The notes under the pieces: generated by a model | Database searches by the model: none | What the model was told of the DNA's origin: nothing | Seen by the model: the letters and a program-made list of their open reading frames with translations, nothing else | Shown here: positions 1 to 10,811 of the stretch, one piece after another | How the letters are laid out: the number at the start of each line of letters is the position of its first letter | Position numbering within the stretch: the first letter of the stretch is position 1 | Made by a program: the position numbers and the translations under genes | Source of the DNA: Laguncularia racemosa | Lineage: Eukaryota; Streptophyta; Magnoliopsida; Myrtales; Combretaceae | Assembly (NCBI GenBank): GCA_037954665.1 | Contig: JBBMOL010000226.1 | Location: 62,001-126,000, forward strand | Length of the DNA: 64,000 nucleotides | Direction of reading: 5' to 3'

Positions 1-670
1 AGTAGGGTACTCTCCAAGTTACCTAGAGGGTTATGGTACCTTTCAGTATAGGGGATAAATATCATGATGAGATTGTATGTGATATCCTTTCCATGTATGC
101 ATCCCATATATTGCTTAGCAGGCCTTGGTTGTATGATAGGAGGGTTTTGCATGATGGTTATAGAAATACTTATATGTTCCAATAGGAGGGTAAACGTATA
201 ATGTTGAACCCAATGTCACCATCAGAGGTCCAAGAGGTTTAAAAGCAGATTAGTAAACCTTTAGAGGACTAAGAGGTTTAGAGGCAGATAAATAAACTTT
301 TAAAGGTCTAACAAATTCAGAGACGGATGAGTAATCCTTCAGAGGACCAAGAGGTTTAGAGACATATAAGTAAAACTGGAAAGAAGAAGACTATATTAGG
401 GGAACGATTTGAGTTAGGGAAGGCCATAGCGGATGATAGACCATTATATTCATTGCAGATGAGGTATATCCTAAAGAGGGAGGGGCAAGAACATCTACCC
501 CCTCTAGTATCAGAGGTATTAGATGACTATAGTGATCTTTTAATAGATAAATTCCCTGGATCATACAAAGTCTCTACTACATTTAACGTTACAAAGTTAT
601 CACTCTATTTACCTGATGATGTTCATGAAGACCTATTAGGTTTGGGGGCAAATCTCCCTAAGGCCTAAGG
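1..670 (+). pseudogene. TE-B (B0) internal end: protease remnant, repeat spacer, pol tail
   Basis: Left-truncated by the window. Bases 50-230 translate to the C-terminal half of a retropepsin-type region (HDEIVCDIL, then RPWLYDRRVLHDG), the same block seen in TE-B copies at 32400-32500 and 45950-46150. Bases 220-380 carry four degenerate repeats around 'SEDQEV-RQISK', a spacer also present in B1, B3 and B6. From 453 an open frame ends in SYKVSTTFNVTKLS, the tail that in full gypsy elements follows the integrase GPF motif, then a GDDRN motif and an R-A-K stretch running into the LTR. Reverse transcriptase, RNase H and integrase are absent between protease and tail. Several in-frame stops; not functional. 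Confidence 0.75.
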
Positions 671-1522
671 TGATGATAGGAATCAAATTCCTACAAGACC
701 TATCACTAAGGCAAGAGCCAAGGGATTACAAAATTTAGCGATGAGGGTTTTCTTTAAACAATTAAACCCTAAGAATATTTGTTTAGTATCTTCTTTTCTA
801 TTACATATTTGTTGTGCATTCTAGTAGGCACATTTGTTGGTTTTTATAAGACGGTAAATAAATTCGCTAAAGTTCATTTTGCGGGTTATTCATGGACCTA
901 AATAAATCAAATAAGAACCTGTCTACAATATGTTATATTAAAGTGAAGAACCTACCATTTTAAGACTTATTTTTACTTGTATTTTTATGTTTTAGAACTG
1001 GTCATTTGGAGTGGCTTATTTGTAATTTTTTTTGTTTTTTTTACCGTAATTGTAGTAAGGATAAATGCTTGCTAAGTAGGGTTTAGAGAGAGCTTTTTTA
1101 ACACTTGAAAAACATATACGTTTTTGTCGTGAGGAAGGGTCCTTGCATGCAAAAATTCTCTTACCAATTTCACAAGTAAAATTGTGGCAAGATTAGCTTG
1201 AGAAGATTGTGAGTAATATCATTCTTTCTCTAGTTCTTTCAAATTGTATTCTAGTGCGTCATATCTAAGTCCAATTTGTTTGTGCTACTTGTTCTTCTTC
1301 ACGTGAATTAGGGTTCATCAATTTCATATTTGAATCAAGTTAATTTGAGTGGAATTCTAATTCATTTATATTGTTATCCATTGCTTCTTATACAATTGCA
1401 TTGTTCCTCAACACCGTTTAGTATCATTACCATTTGGTTCCATGTGAATTAGGGATCAAAGGATTGTTGATGATCATGCATTTGTTTTGAAGTGTATGCA
1501 ATTGGAATTGTAAGGCACATCA
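671..1522 (+). repeat. LTR of TE-B copy B0
   Basis: Starts TGATGATAGG directly after pol-tail coding sequence and ends GGCACATCA. A degenerate TATA region (ggataaatgcttgct, near 1060) lies where the other TE-B LTRs have TATAAATA. It is flanked by internal sequence on both sides: pol tail on the left and a primer site on the right. That fits an LTR shared by two tandem copies or a recombinant rather than a simple 3' LTR. It is diverged from the other TE-B LTRs but close to the piece at 55126-55717. Confidence 0.75.
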
Positions 1523-1529
1523 TAATTTT

Positions 1530-1541
1530 TGGTATCAGAGC
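1530..1541 (+). promoter_or_regulatory. Primer-binding site, initiator Met-tRNA type
   Basis: TGGTATCAGAGC lies 7 bases after the LTR end at 1522. It matches the 3' end complement of plant initiator tRNA-Met, the usual minus-strand primer of these elements. Confidence 0.75.
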
Positions 1542-2240
1542 ACATCAACAGTATCAAGGGGCAATTGTGTTACATGAAATCCTATTATATTTTTCAATAT
1601 ATATAGAGTAGGAATTTTACTTGACAATTATAATCTCGATGGTATTGCAACCAATACTTTCTTTGCAAACACACATAAAGAAAGGAGTTCATGCTCTTGC
1701 AACGACAAGGACTCTTCCATTCATACTTCTAACAAACTTCTCACAATGATTAGAAATCACTGGACATATAGAGAAAAATTATAATAAAAGGCTCCAAGTA
1801 AACTTGGACAAATTTCTGCAATGTAGGATTTTGATGTTTTGATTTTTCATTGTGGGGCTGAAGATTGTAAAAGTGAAACTTATTATAGCAGCTATCAAAT
1901 ATTACCTTAAGGATGCCATTTCTACAATTTCAGGTCCTAAAATGTGCAATAAAAAAGCCCTAACCTAAACTTTGGGAAAATAACATGAGGGGAGAATGCA
2001 CCATTTTCAACTTCAATGGGTGGGTGCTCTAATGGAGAGAGAGAGAGTAATTTTCGGAGTGGCCGAAGAGGGCTTAGCAAAGATAGAACAAAGGAAAAAT
2101 CTGGAGTTTTCTAGAGAGACAAATTTTTATAGTCGAAGAGGGCTTGGATAGAGAAAGAAAAGAGAGGGTTGGCTAGAAAAAGGAGAGAAAAGAGGGCTTT
2201 GACTTTTGAGTTTTTAAGGGTACTGTATGGTGAGTGTAAA
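1542..2240. other. Non-coding remnant after a primer site
   Basis: No open frame of note. The first ~60 bases may be leftover TE-B leader. The rest has no similarity I recognise. It contains a short (GA)n run near 2036-2047. Confidence 0.4.
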
Positions 2241-3060
2241 TTAATTTGTGGCAATTTGAGGTTTTTTTTCCCTTAATTTGGAGATCATTTGATTTTTATA
2301 TAATGAATAAAAAATATTTAATAAGATTGTTTATATTTGATTTTAGAAAATTTTACAAATGAAATTATATGTGTAATGCTTCTAAATTTATTCATAAACA
2401 TTATTAATATTATATTTTTTACAACATTTAATAAACATTACTAAATTATATACAAATTGCTAACGTTTGCAAATTTTGCAAACATTACCAAATCTAAAAA
2501 TTCTTGTAGTGTTTCCAAGGGAATGTCTTCATTCCTTGAGCAAGAGATCTTGTTGGCTTAGATTCCTTATGTTGTTCGATTAAACTCGTTAGCTCCTCAT
2601 TCATGAAAGTTAAGTGAGAGACATAGAGAGAAAGAGAGATAAAATATGAGGGATGGAAGTAATGGGAGGTAACTAAACTTTTTGGGGTATAAAAGGTGGG
2701 TTAAACATTTTTTTTTTTCATCGAAGAAAAATATTTTGAATTTTTTTAATAACATTTTTTTTAATTTATCAAGTCTTAAAATCTAAAAAAACTTGATTAT
2801 TTTAAAATATATATATATATATATTTTATTAAATGAAAAAACAATTATAGCAGAAGAAAAAAATCAAGACTTACAATAAAAAAAATTATTAAATTAGAGT
2901 TTATATATTTAACTTTAGTAAAAAATGTCACTAAAAATACATTTTCTACAACATTTAATAAACATGACTAAAATACATTGAGATCAACGATATTTGTAAA
3001 ATATACAAATGTTGCCAAATATAAAAATTCCTATAATGGGAGCCTAAAAGGGAATCTTAT
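2240..3060. repeat. AT-rich repeat with two CACTA-like ends
   Basis: TTCTTGTAGTG at 2501-2511 is the inverse of the canonical CACTACAAGAA terminus of CACTA (En/Spm) transposons and is preceded by TTTGCAAA-type subterminal motifs. A second, weaker copy ends near 3045 (TTCCTATAATGGG). The two ends share a block, TACAACATTTAATAAACAT, at about 2423 and 2949. I could not find matching left ends, so these are truncated or degenerate copies. A (TA)n run sits at 2807-2824. Confidence 0.35.
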
Positions 3061-3459
3061 CAACTTGTTCTAACCTAGGATAATAAATTCATGTGCTTCA
3101 TTTTACTTTGAAGTCGAACATTTGGAAGTTATCTACCATTAAGATGAATGTTGTGTGCCTACAACATGCTATGCTTTCTTTTTTTTTTATTTCATCTTAT
3201 TGTAATAGAATTTTATAACTTCTATTTTTTTTTTCCATTAAAATCTACAATATGATATCCATGTTTCAACAATTGCCTCTACATCTGAAAGATGATGCTT
3301 AATTTGTATTACCCTTCAAATTTGTAATTTAATATTTTACTTAAGCTACATCCATTGATATTGGTATTTTTATTTCCTTTTTTTTCCCCATTATCTTTTA
3401 CTTTGTCTTTACTCTTTATTTTATTTTCTTATAAGATTTTAAGTATTAGCTAAGTTAAC

Positions 3460-4580
3460 ATGTCATCTTCTAAATCATCTAAAGAGAGCTCCAAAAAGAA
3501 GAATGCACTTGGAAATAGATCTTATGTTGGTTAGGACCAAGGAATCGATGTAGATAATAATGGGAAAAAAAGTAAAATGCAAGTATTGTAACAAAGTTGT
3601 TAGCGGTAGCATTTACAGATTCAAGAATCACTTCAGGTGTACACATAAGGATGTAGAGCCATGTACCAATGTCTCAAATGATGTAAAAAAAATGAAATGT
3701 TAACAATGTTATTGAAAGGAATTGCATGGATTTCTTTCAAAATAAAAATAAAAATTGTTGCAAGTGGAACACAAGCAAACAAGGGTGAAGTTCACTAATT
3801 CATTAAGAAAGATCTAAGAGAAGAATGTTACCAACAAATTCCTTATTTTTTCTACACTACTGCAATTTCATTTAATTGTGTAAAAAATCCAGAGTTTGCC
3901 AAGATGCTTCAGTTGGTTGGTCGATATGGTTGTGGGCTTAAAGCTCCTTCCTATCATGAGCTAAGGGCAACTTGTTTGAAGAAACAAGTAACTCAAACAA
4001 TGGAATTACTTGAAGGCTACAAAGTTGACTAGAAAAAAAGACAGGTTGCTCCATTATGTCAGATGTATGGACTGATATCAAGAGACATTCCATATGCAAT
4101 TTCTTAGTGAGTAGCCCTAAAGGAATGGTCTTTTTACCATTTGTAGATGCTTTTGATATATCTAAGATAGCTGATAAAGTTTTTGACATGTTAGATGATA
4201 TTGTGAAGAAGGTTAGAGAGGAGAATGTTGTATAAGTAATCACAAATAATGCTATAAATTATAAATCAATAGGGGAAAATTGATGGAGAAAAGAAAATAC
4301 TTATATTGGACACCCTGTGCAGCATATTGCATTGATTTGATCTTAGAGGACTTTGAAAAGAATTTGAAGTTCCATCATGGAACAATTGCAAAAGGGAGGC
4401 AAATTACTATATATATTTATTCCAAAACTATACTTATCTCAATCATGAGAAGATACACTAAAGGGAGGGACTTGATTAAACCTAATGTAACTCATTTTTC
4501 CACTTCCTATTCAACATTAAGTTGCCTTAGTGAGTTACAGGGTGCACTAATGATGATGTTCACTTTATATCACTAGAAAT
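3460..4580 (+). pseudogene. hAT transposase fossil, part 1 (BED finger and catalytic N-half)
   Basis: The frame starts at ATG 3460 (MSSSKSSKESSKKK). At 3575-3660, after a one-base frameshift, it reads VKCKYCNKVVSGSIYRFKNH: a BED-type zinc finger with C-x2-C and the distal H. Bases 4040-4350 read SDVWTD, CNFLVSSPKGMVF, FDMLDDIVKKV and YWTPCAAYCIDLILED, the DUF659 block typical of plant hAT transposases. Where relatives have T-D-N/S-A-S-N-Y this copy has TNNAINY, so the aspartate expected there is Asn. Premature stops occur at 3532 and near 4230. The gene is cut at 4580 by TE-A; GAAAT (4576-4580) is the left TSD copy. Function in life: DNA transposition in the nucleus. This copy is dead. Confidence 0.85.
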
Positions 4581-4880
4581 TGATGAGATCCATGATGAGA
4601 GTCAAGCTGGAAGAAGGAATGTGGATCCTCTTGAAGTGCCGCCTGGACCAATCACAAGAAGTCGAGCGAAATGACTCAAGGAAGCACTTAACGGGTTGAT
4701 AAAGGATGTCAATGAAGCCGGGAAGGATTGGGGAAATCATGAAGTTGGAACGGATTGGAACAACCATGGGAAGACCCTTGCTCTTATACAAGTCACACCG
4801 GATATGGGTTGAAGAGGGCATGTACTTTCAAGGCACGGCCGTGTATGGAGTCAAGTAAATCCACAGACAGATACATGGCT

Positions 4881-5050
4881 AAAGTACACGGGCGTGTATG
4901 TTGCCAGACGTTGCACAGAAAGATACACGGCCAAAGTACACGGGAGTGTATGTTGCCAGAAGTTGCACAGAAAGATACACGGCCAAAGTACACGGGCGTG
5001 TATGTTGCCAGAAGTTGCACAGAAAAGTACACGGCCAAAGTACACGGTTG
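4881..5050 (+). repeat. 52-bp tandem repeat in TE-A U3
   Basis: The motif AAAGTACACGG recurs at 4881, 4933, 4985 and 5037, a strict 52-base period: three full units and a partial one. The 3' LTR has the same array at 10834, 10886 and 10938, two full units and a partial one. Each unit carries an ACAC(G)GGC...GTGT inverted motif. Confidence 0.9.
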
Positions 5051-5153
5051 TGTACACGGCCGTATATCCCCTGTCGGCCAGCTTGTTCTGTTTCGCGTTT
5101 TTATGTCACTTAACTAAACTATGTCGTTTTGGAATTGTTTTTACACGAATTGT

Positions 5154-5180
5154 AACCCTAGTATAAAAGCTCCTAGGGTT
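5154..5180 (+). promoter_or_regulatory. TE-A LTR TATA box inside an inverted repeat
   Basis: TATAAAAG (5162-5169) is flanked by AACCCTAG (5154-5161) and its exact reverse complement CTAGGGTT (5173-5180). The same pair is intact in the TE-A solo LTR near 20998-21025 and partly decayed in the 3' LTR near 11054-11082. Likely core promoter of the element. Confidence 0.7.
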
Positions 5181-5475
5181 TAGAACAAAAAAGATTAGAC
5201 ATCTTTGAACATTAAACACTTTTGAGAGGCACCTCTCTTGGTTCTTCAAGAACTAAATTGAACTTATCGGATTGATTTCCGTGGCGTTCATCCCGACTTA
5301 TCAATCGGTATTCCATCCCAATTGTGGTGTCTTCACTTTTATACCAAGGTTCTTGTCTCGCTTATAGACAACGGGTCGCGGTTTTCCACTTTAGGTGTTT
5401 GGGCGTCTTAGGTAACGAATTTCCGAACGTATTGGTATTGGGTTTTGTCACGGGTTAGCGTGGTTCGTATCAGTT

Positions 5476-5487
5476 TGGTATCAGAGC
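5476..5487 (+). promoter_or_regulatory. TE-A primer-binding site
   Basis: TGGTATCAGAGC, 3 bases after the 5' LTR. Initiator Met-tRNA type. Confidence 0.9.
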
Positions 5488-5982
5488 TTAGGTTTGTCAA
5501 AACATCAAGTTCGGTTGAGGAAGGTAATATCAAAAACCCTAACTCCAATCGTTCATATCCATTGTTAGCATTCAATTCTGCAATATTAATTGTCTTTTGA
5601 TAGTGTAGTATTTACTAGTCGATTGTAAAAAAAAAAAAAGAGTAAAAATCACGACCAAAAAAAAAAGAAGGGAAAAGAAAAGAAAGGAGAAACGTGATCA
5701 AAAGCCAAAAACAGAGACAAAAAAAAAAATCGGATAGAAAAATAGAGGAAAATTTTACGAACCCTAGAGTTGGTTTTGAATTCTACGGAAGGAAATTGGT
5801 GTAGTTCGGGTTAGTTCCAAGAGAATTGAGAAGAGGAAATTGGTGAGTGATATCATCGTTGTTTGTGAGAATACACGAGTGACTGTGTGATATCATCATT
5901 TGAGTGAAACACGTAAGGGAGTGTATCGTGAGGTTTAATTATATATACATTTGTGTCAGTACTAATCTTTTATGCAGGAACT
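5488..5982 (+). other. TE-A 5' leader
   Basis: About 500 untranslated bases between primer site and gag. Contains A-rich runs (5629-5640, 5718-5729) and no conserved frame. The gag start is fixed by the MSRQ(H/N)SPEG start shared with TE-D. Confidence 0.7.
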
Positions 5983-7059
5983 ATGTCGAGGCAACATTCT
6001 CCGGAAGGTGAGAGGGGAAGGTTTGATGCTAGGTTAGTAATTAAGGCATTGAGGGGAGAAATGAGGAGGATGTTCCAAGAGGGAATGGAACAAATTCATG
6101 AGACGGTAGAGCAAAGACTAAAGCAATCCACAAACGTATTCCAAGGGCGTAAGAGGGAGAGTCGTTCTAGGAGAGTACCGAAGGGTGGAGATAAAATGTC
6201 GGATGATGATTTTTATGAGCCTTCTGTCGGGAGTTATAGAGGATATAGTGGTTGGAATAGAGGAACTAGAGATTGGGAAGATAGAGGAGATAGGAATAGA
6301 GAGGATGATCAAGTGAGTAGCATAAAGATGAAGATTCCTCCTTTCCAAGGGAAGAATGATCCCGAGGCGTATTTAGAGTGGGAGAAAAAGGTGGAGATGG
6401 TGTTTGATTGTCACAACTATAGTGGGAGAAAGAAGGTAAAACTTGCTGCCATTGAATTTTTAGATTATGCTATAGTGTGGTGGGATCAATTAATGTTGAA
6501 TAGAAGAAGGAGTGGCGAACCACCTATTGAGTCTTGGGAAGAGATGAAGAGAGTGATGAAGAAGCGGTTTGTACCTGCATATTACTATCGTGAATTGCTC
6601 AACAAGTTGCAAACTCTGAGGTAGGGAAGCCGAAGTGTGGATGAGTACTTCAAGGAGATGGAAGTCACTATGATTAGGGCGAATGTAGAAGAGGATAGAG
6701 AGGCTACAATGGTTAGATTTCTTGTTGGATTAAATAGAGAAATAAAAAATGTGGTTGAATTGCAGCATTATGTAAAATTGGAGGATATGGTTCACATGGC
6801 TATAAAGGTTGAGAACCAGCACAAGCGGAAGGGTAGTAGTAGTGCACGATTTCAATAGGGTAATAGTTCATCCACTTGGAAGACTAATCAATGGAAGAAA
6901 GAAGAAAAGCCTTTACCCACCAAACCAAAAGGAGAGCTGAGGTAAGCGGGTTCTACTTCTGGTAATCAAGGTAATCCTGAATCTTCTACTTTTAGAAATC
7001 GTGACATTAGATGCTTTAAATGTCAAGGTAGAGGCCATATTGCTAGTCAATGTCCAAAT
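5983..7059 (+). pseudogene. gag: TE-A gag (capsid and zinc knuckle)
   Basis: Starts at ATG 5983 (MSRQHSPEGERGRF), the same start as TE-D at 40371. The capsid-like retrotransposon gag domain covers about 6330-6830, with IPPFQGKNDPEAYLEWEKK, the A-I-V-W-W-D-Q-L motif and a KRFVPAYYYRELLNKL block. A CCHC knuckle, C-x2-C-x4-H-x4-C, lies at 7012-7053 (CFKCQGRGHIASQC). Gag coats the RNA genome in cytoplasmic particles. Stops at 6622-6624 and 6856-6858 and one near 6943 all look like former CAG or CAA codons. The frame is otherwise continuous into protease. Confidence 0.9.
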
Positions 7060-8090
7060 AGGAGTGTGATGATTTTGCGTGATGATGGAGAGTATGAGAC
7101 TGAGGGGGATAGTGAAGAAGAGGATATGCCTCCATTAGAGGATGTTAGTGATGATGAGGAGCCTGCAATGGGAAGGCTAGTGGCAGTAGTGAAGAGAGCT
7201 TTGAATGTGCAGGTGAAGGAAGAAGAGGAGGTGCAAAGGGAGAATATATTTCATACTAGATGTTATTTAGGAGATCACATTTGTAGTTTGATTATTGATG
7301 GGGGGAGTTGCACCAATGTAGTGAGCAATTTTATTGTTGAGAGGTTGGGGCTCAAAACTGTTAGACACCCTAGTCCATATAAATTGCAGTGGTTGAATGA
7401 TAGTGGTGAGACTAAGGTGAGTAAGCAAGCCTTGATTGGGTTTCGCATTGGTAGGTATGAGGATGAGGTGTTATGTGATGTAGTGCCAATGTAAGCATGT
7501 CATGTGTTGTTGGGGAGGCCATGGCAATTTGATAGGAAGGTTGTGCATGATGGCTTTTCTAACAAGTATACGCTTGTTCACCAAGGGAAGAGCTTTAATC
7601 TTAAACCTTTAACACCTAAACAAGTGTATGAGGATCAGTTGCAGCTACAACAGTCATTTGCAAAACACAAGGTGAGTGAAAAGCAGAGTGAGAGTGAGAG
7701 AGCAAAAGACAATGAGAAGAAAAAGGAATATAAAAGTCAAGATCAAAAGGAAAAGGAGAGGAAGGCCGGAAAGAGTGTGAGAGGCCAAGTTGAAGGGGGA
7801 TCAGCTTTGGTGGTGAGTGAAAAGGAGAGGGCAGCCTTGCAAAAGGAGAGTTGTGTGGCAAAAGCGAGTGTAGTAAGGAGAGTGTTAGTGATGAGGCAAC
7901 CTATGTTATTGCTGGTTTTTAAGGAAACATGTTTGACTACTAACGACTTATCTAACTCTTTGCCTAGTGTGGTTGTGTCTCTTGTGCAAGACTTTGAAGA
8001 TGTCTTTCCTGAGGAGATTCCAAAGGGATTACCACATGTTAGAGGTATTGAGCACCAGATTGACCTTGTATCTGGAGCATGGATTCCAAA
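7060..8090 (+). pseudogene. TE-A protease and charged linker
   Basis: A retropepsin-like aspartic protease lies at about 7230-7500. The active-site motif is IIDGGSCTN, with its Asp at 7297 (DGG in place of the commoner DSG/DTG), followed by the RPWQFDRKVVHDGF block after a CAG-to-TAA-type stop at 7492. Between protease and RT (about 7640-7870) is a Lys/Glu/Ser-rich linker (SERAKDNEKKKEYKSQDQKE) shared with TE-D. Protease would cut the Gag-Pol polyprotein. Same frame as gag, so translation as one polyprotein is likely in the ancestor. Confidence 0.85.
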
Positions 8091-8903
8091 CAAGCCAGCT
8101 TACAGGAGCAATCCAGAGGAGACAAAGGAACTCCAAAGGCAGGTCGATGAATTAATGGAGAAGGGGTACGTGAGAGAGAGCATGAGTCCATGTGCAGTGC
8201 CAGTGATTTTGGTGCCTAAGAAGGATGGGACATGGAGAATGTGTGTTGACTGTCGCGCCATCAACAACATCACAGTAAAGTATTGTCATCCCATGAGTTA
8301 CATGAGTCTAGTGTCTTTTCTAAAATTGATCTGAAAAGTGGATATCACCAAATTAGAATGAAAGAAGGTGATGAATGGAAAACTGCATTTAAGACAAAAT
8401 ATGGGTTGTACGAGTGGTTAGTAATGCCTTTCGGGTTAACTAATGCACCTAGTACTTTTATGAGACTTATGAACTATGTTTTGAGGACATTTATTGGAAA
8501 ATTTGTGGTTGTCTATTTTGATGACATTCTTATTTATAGCAAAAGTTTGGAAGATCATATGTCACACTTGAGAGATGTTTTAGAAGTGCTTCGAAAGGAA
8601 CAATTATATGCTAACCTCAAGAAGTGCACTTTTTGCACAAACAAACTTGTGTTTCTTGGTTTTGTTGTTAGTGCGCAGGGAATACAGGTTGATGAAGAAA
8701 AGGTTCGTGCGATCCAAGAATGGCCTAGTCCAACCAATGTAAGTAATGTGCAGAGTTTCCATGGACTAGCGAGCTTTTACAAGAGGTTTGTGAAGGATTT
8801 CAGCACCATTGTAGCACCACTTACTGAGGTAATTAAGAAGACGTGGGGTTCAGCTAGGGAGAGCAACAAGAGAAGGCCTTTCAGACGCTTAAAAATAAGC
8901 TGA
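8091..8903 (+). pseudogene. pol: TE-A reverse transcriptase
   Basis: Reads ELMEKGYVRESMSPCAVPV and KKDGTWRMCVDCRAIN, then KIDLKSGYHQIRMKEGDEW, MPFGLTNAPSTFMRLM and the catalytic YFDD box at 8514-8525. This is a gypsy-type RT that copies the RNA genome. Compared with TE-D, some 20-30 bases encoding the R-L-D-D-M-L-D-E-L stretch are missing near 8293-8303, which breaks the frame. A second shift occurs near 8840, after which the frame ends at 8903. The YFDD aspartates are intact, but the protein could not be made. Confidence 0.92.
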
Positions 8904-9480
8904 CTCAGGCACCGTTACTTGTTTTACCTAACTTTACTAAAACGTTTGAAATTGAGTGTGATGCTTCAGGATTAGGTATTGGAGCAGTGCTTATGCAGGA
9001 GAGAAGACCGATTGCATTCTTTAGCGAGAAGCTAAGTGGGGCAACCTTGCATTACCCTACTTACGACAAGGAGCTATATGCATTGGTTCGAGCCCTAGAG
9101 ACGTGGCAACACTACCTTTGGCCAAAAGAGTTCGTGATCCACACTGATCATGAATCCTTGAAGTATTTGAAGGGGCAACACAAGCTGAACAAAAGGCATG
9201 CTCGTTGGGTGGAGTTCATCAAAACATTTCCATATGTCATCCATTACAAGCAAGGTAAAGAGAATGTAGTTGCTGATGCACTTTTTAGAAGGTATACTCT
9301 TATCTCTACACTTAGTTCTAGACTTCTTGGTTTTGAGCACATTAAGGAGTTATATGCTGCTGATCGAGATTTTTGTGAGGAGTATGTGCAATGTGAGAAG
9401 AGTGGGCATGGAAAATTTTATAAACATGACGGATTCTTGTTTTGGGAGAGTAAGCTGTGCATTCCAATTTGTTCTCTAAG
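8904..9480 (+). pseudogene. pol: TE-A RNase H
   Basis: Reads FEIECDASGLGIGAVLMQ (first catalytic Asp), RRPIAFFSEKLSG, YDKELYALVRALETWQHYL and FVIHTDHESLKYL, then the YKQGKENVVADAL tail. This is the RNase H domain that follows RT in Ty3/gypsy pol and removes the RNA template. The catalytic acidic residues I can identify are present. The domain is in a different frame from RT, so it is only reachable by frameshift. Confidence 0.88.
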
Positions 9481-10811
9481 AGAATTACTTGTGAGGGAGT
9501 CCCATGAGGAGGTTTAATGGGACACTTTGGAGTAGCTAAAACAATTAGGGGTATTGTAGGAACACTTCTATTAGCCTCACATGAAACGAGATGTTGAGAG
9601 GATTTGTGAGCGATGTGTCACATGTAAGCAAGCGAAATCTAGAGTCCAACCTCAAGGGCTTTACACCCCACTTCCCATTCCTCATGAGCCTTGGGTAGAT
9701 ATTTCTATGGATTTTGTGTTAGGATTACCCAGGTCTAGACATGGTCGAGATTCTGTTTTTGTAGTTGTTGATAGGTTTTCTAAAATGGCACATTTCATTC
9801 CTTGTCATAAAACGGATGATGCTTGTAATATTGCTAATTTATTCTTTAGGGAAGTTGTGCGATTGCATGGTATGCCTAGAACAATTGTATCAGATAGGGA
9901 TGCTAAGTTCTTAAGCTACTTTTGGAAGACTTTGTGGGCTAAGTTAGGAACTAAGTTATTGTTTTCTACTACTTGTCATCCACAAACTGATGGTCAAACT
10001 GAGGTAGTGAATCGAACTTTGTCTACTTTGTTGAGGGCTGTAATTAAAAAGAATATTAAAAGTTGGGAGGATTGTTTGCCGCATGTTGAATTTGCTTATA
10101 ACCGTACAGTGCATTCTGCTACTAAATTTTCTCCTTTCGAAATTGTGTATGGTTTTAATCCACTAACTCCTTTAGATTTATCACCTTTGCCTATTTCTGA
10201 GTATGTTAATTTAGATGGCAAGAAGAAGGCCGAATTTGTTCAACAGATCCATGAGAAGGCAAGGCTGAACATTGAACGACGAACAGAGTAGTATGTGAAA
10301 CAAGCCAACAAGGGTCGTCGACAAGCTATTTTTGAACCTAGAGATTGGGTTTGGGTTCACATGCGCAAAGAGCGGTTTCCTGTGCAGCGTCGATCTAAAC
10401 TACTTCCTAGAGGCGATGGACCATTTCAAATTCTTGAGCGCATCAACGACAATGCATACAAGATAGATTTGCCTGGTGAGTATCAAGTAAGTGCTACATT
10501 TAATGTTACTGATCTGAGTCCTTTTGATGTAGGTGACGATTTGAGGACAAATCCTTTTCAAGAGGAGGGGAATGATGAGATCCATGATGAGAGTCAAGCT
10601 GGAAGAAGGAATGTGGATCCTCTTGAAGTGCCGCCTGGACCAATCACAAGAAGTCGAGCGAAACGACTCAAGGAAGCACTTAACGGGTTGATAAAGGATG
10701 TCCATGAAGCCGGGAAGGATTGGGGCAATCATGAAGTTGGAACGGATTGGAACAACCATGGGAAGACCCTTGCTCTTATACAATTGCACGGCCGTATATG
10801 GAGTCAAGCAA
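9481..10811 (+). pseudogene. pol: TE-A integrase and GPF tail
   Basis: The N-terminal zinc-binding part is broken by a shift near 9517; its cysteine end (ICERCVTCKQAK) is kept at 9600-9640. The core keeps the D-D-35-E triad: Asp in SMDFVLGLP, Asp in IVSDRD, Glu in QTDGQTEVVN, exactly 35 residues after the second Asp. The C-terminus has the GPF motif (RGDGPFQIL), then GEYQVSATFNVTDLSPF, RTNPFQEE and GPITRSRAKRLKEALNGLI. The last ~80 codons lie in the 3' LTR. A CAG-to-TAG stop is at 10289. Integrase would insert the cDNA copy. Confidence 0.9.

Larger units (their letters stand above)
4581..5472 (+). repeat. TE-A 5' LTR
   Basis: 892 bp against 800 bp for the 3' LTR. The difference is one extra 52-bp tandem unit plus about 40 bp present only here (around 4791-4831). 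The first ~230 bases encode the pol C-terminus. U3 contains ACACGGCC-type hairpins and a TATA box at 5162. It ends GTATCA. Confidence 0.95.

Noticed and set aside
4793..5057. Minus-strand frames rich in repeated CIFLCN/VYFGRV peptides
   Set aside because: They fall exactly on the 52-bp tandem repeat of the TE-A LTR; the open frames are a by-product of a repeat without stops.
7616..8093. Minus-strand frames opposite TE-A pol
   Set aside because: Antisense shadows of the protease-RT coding sequence.
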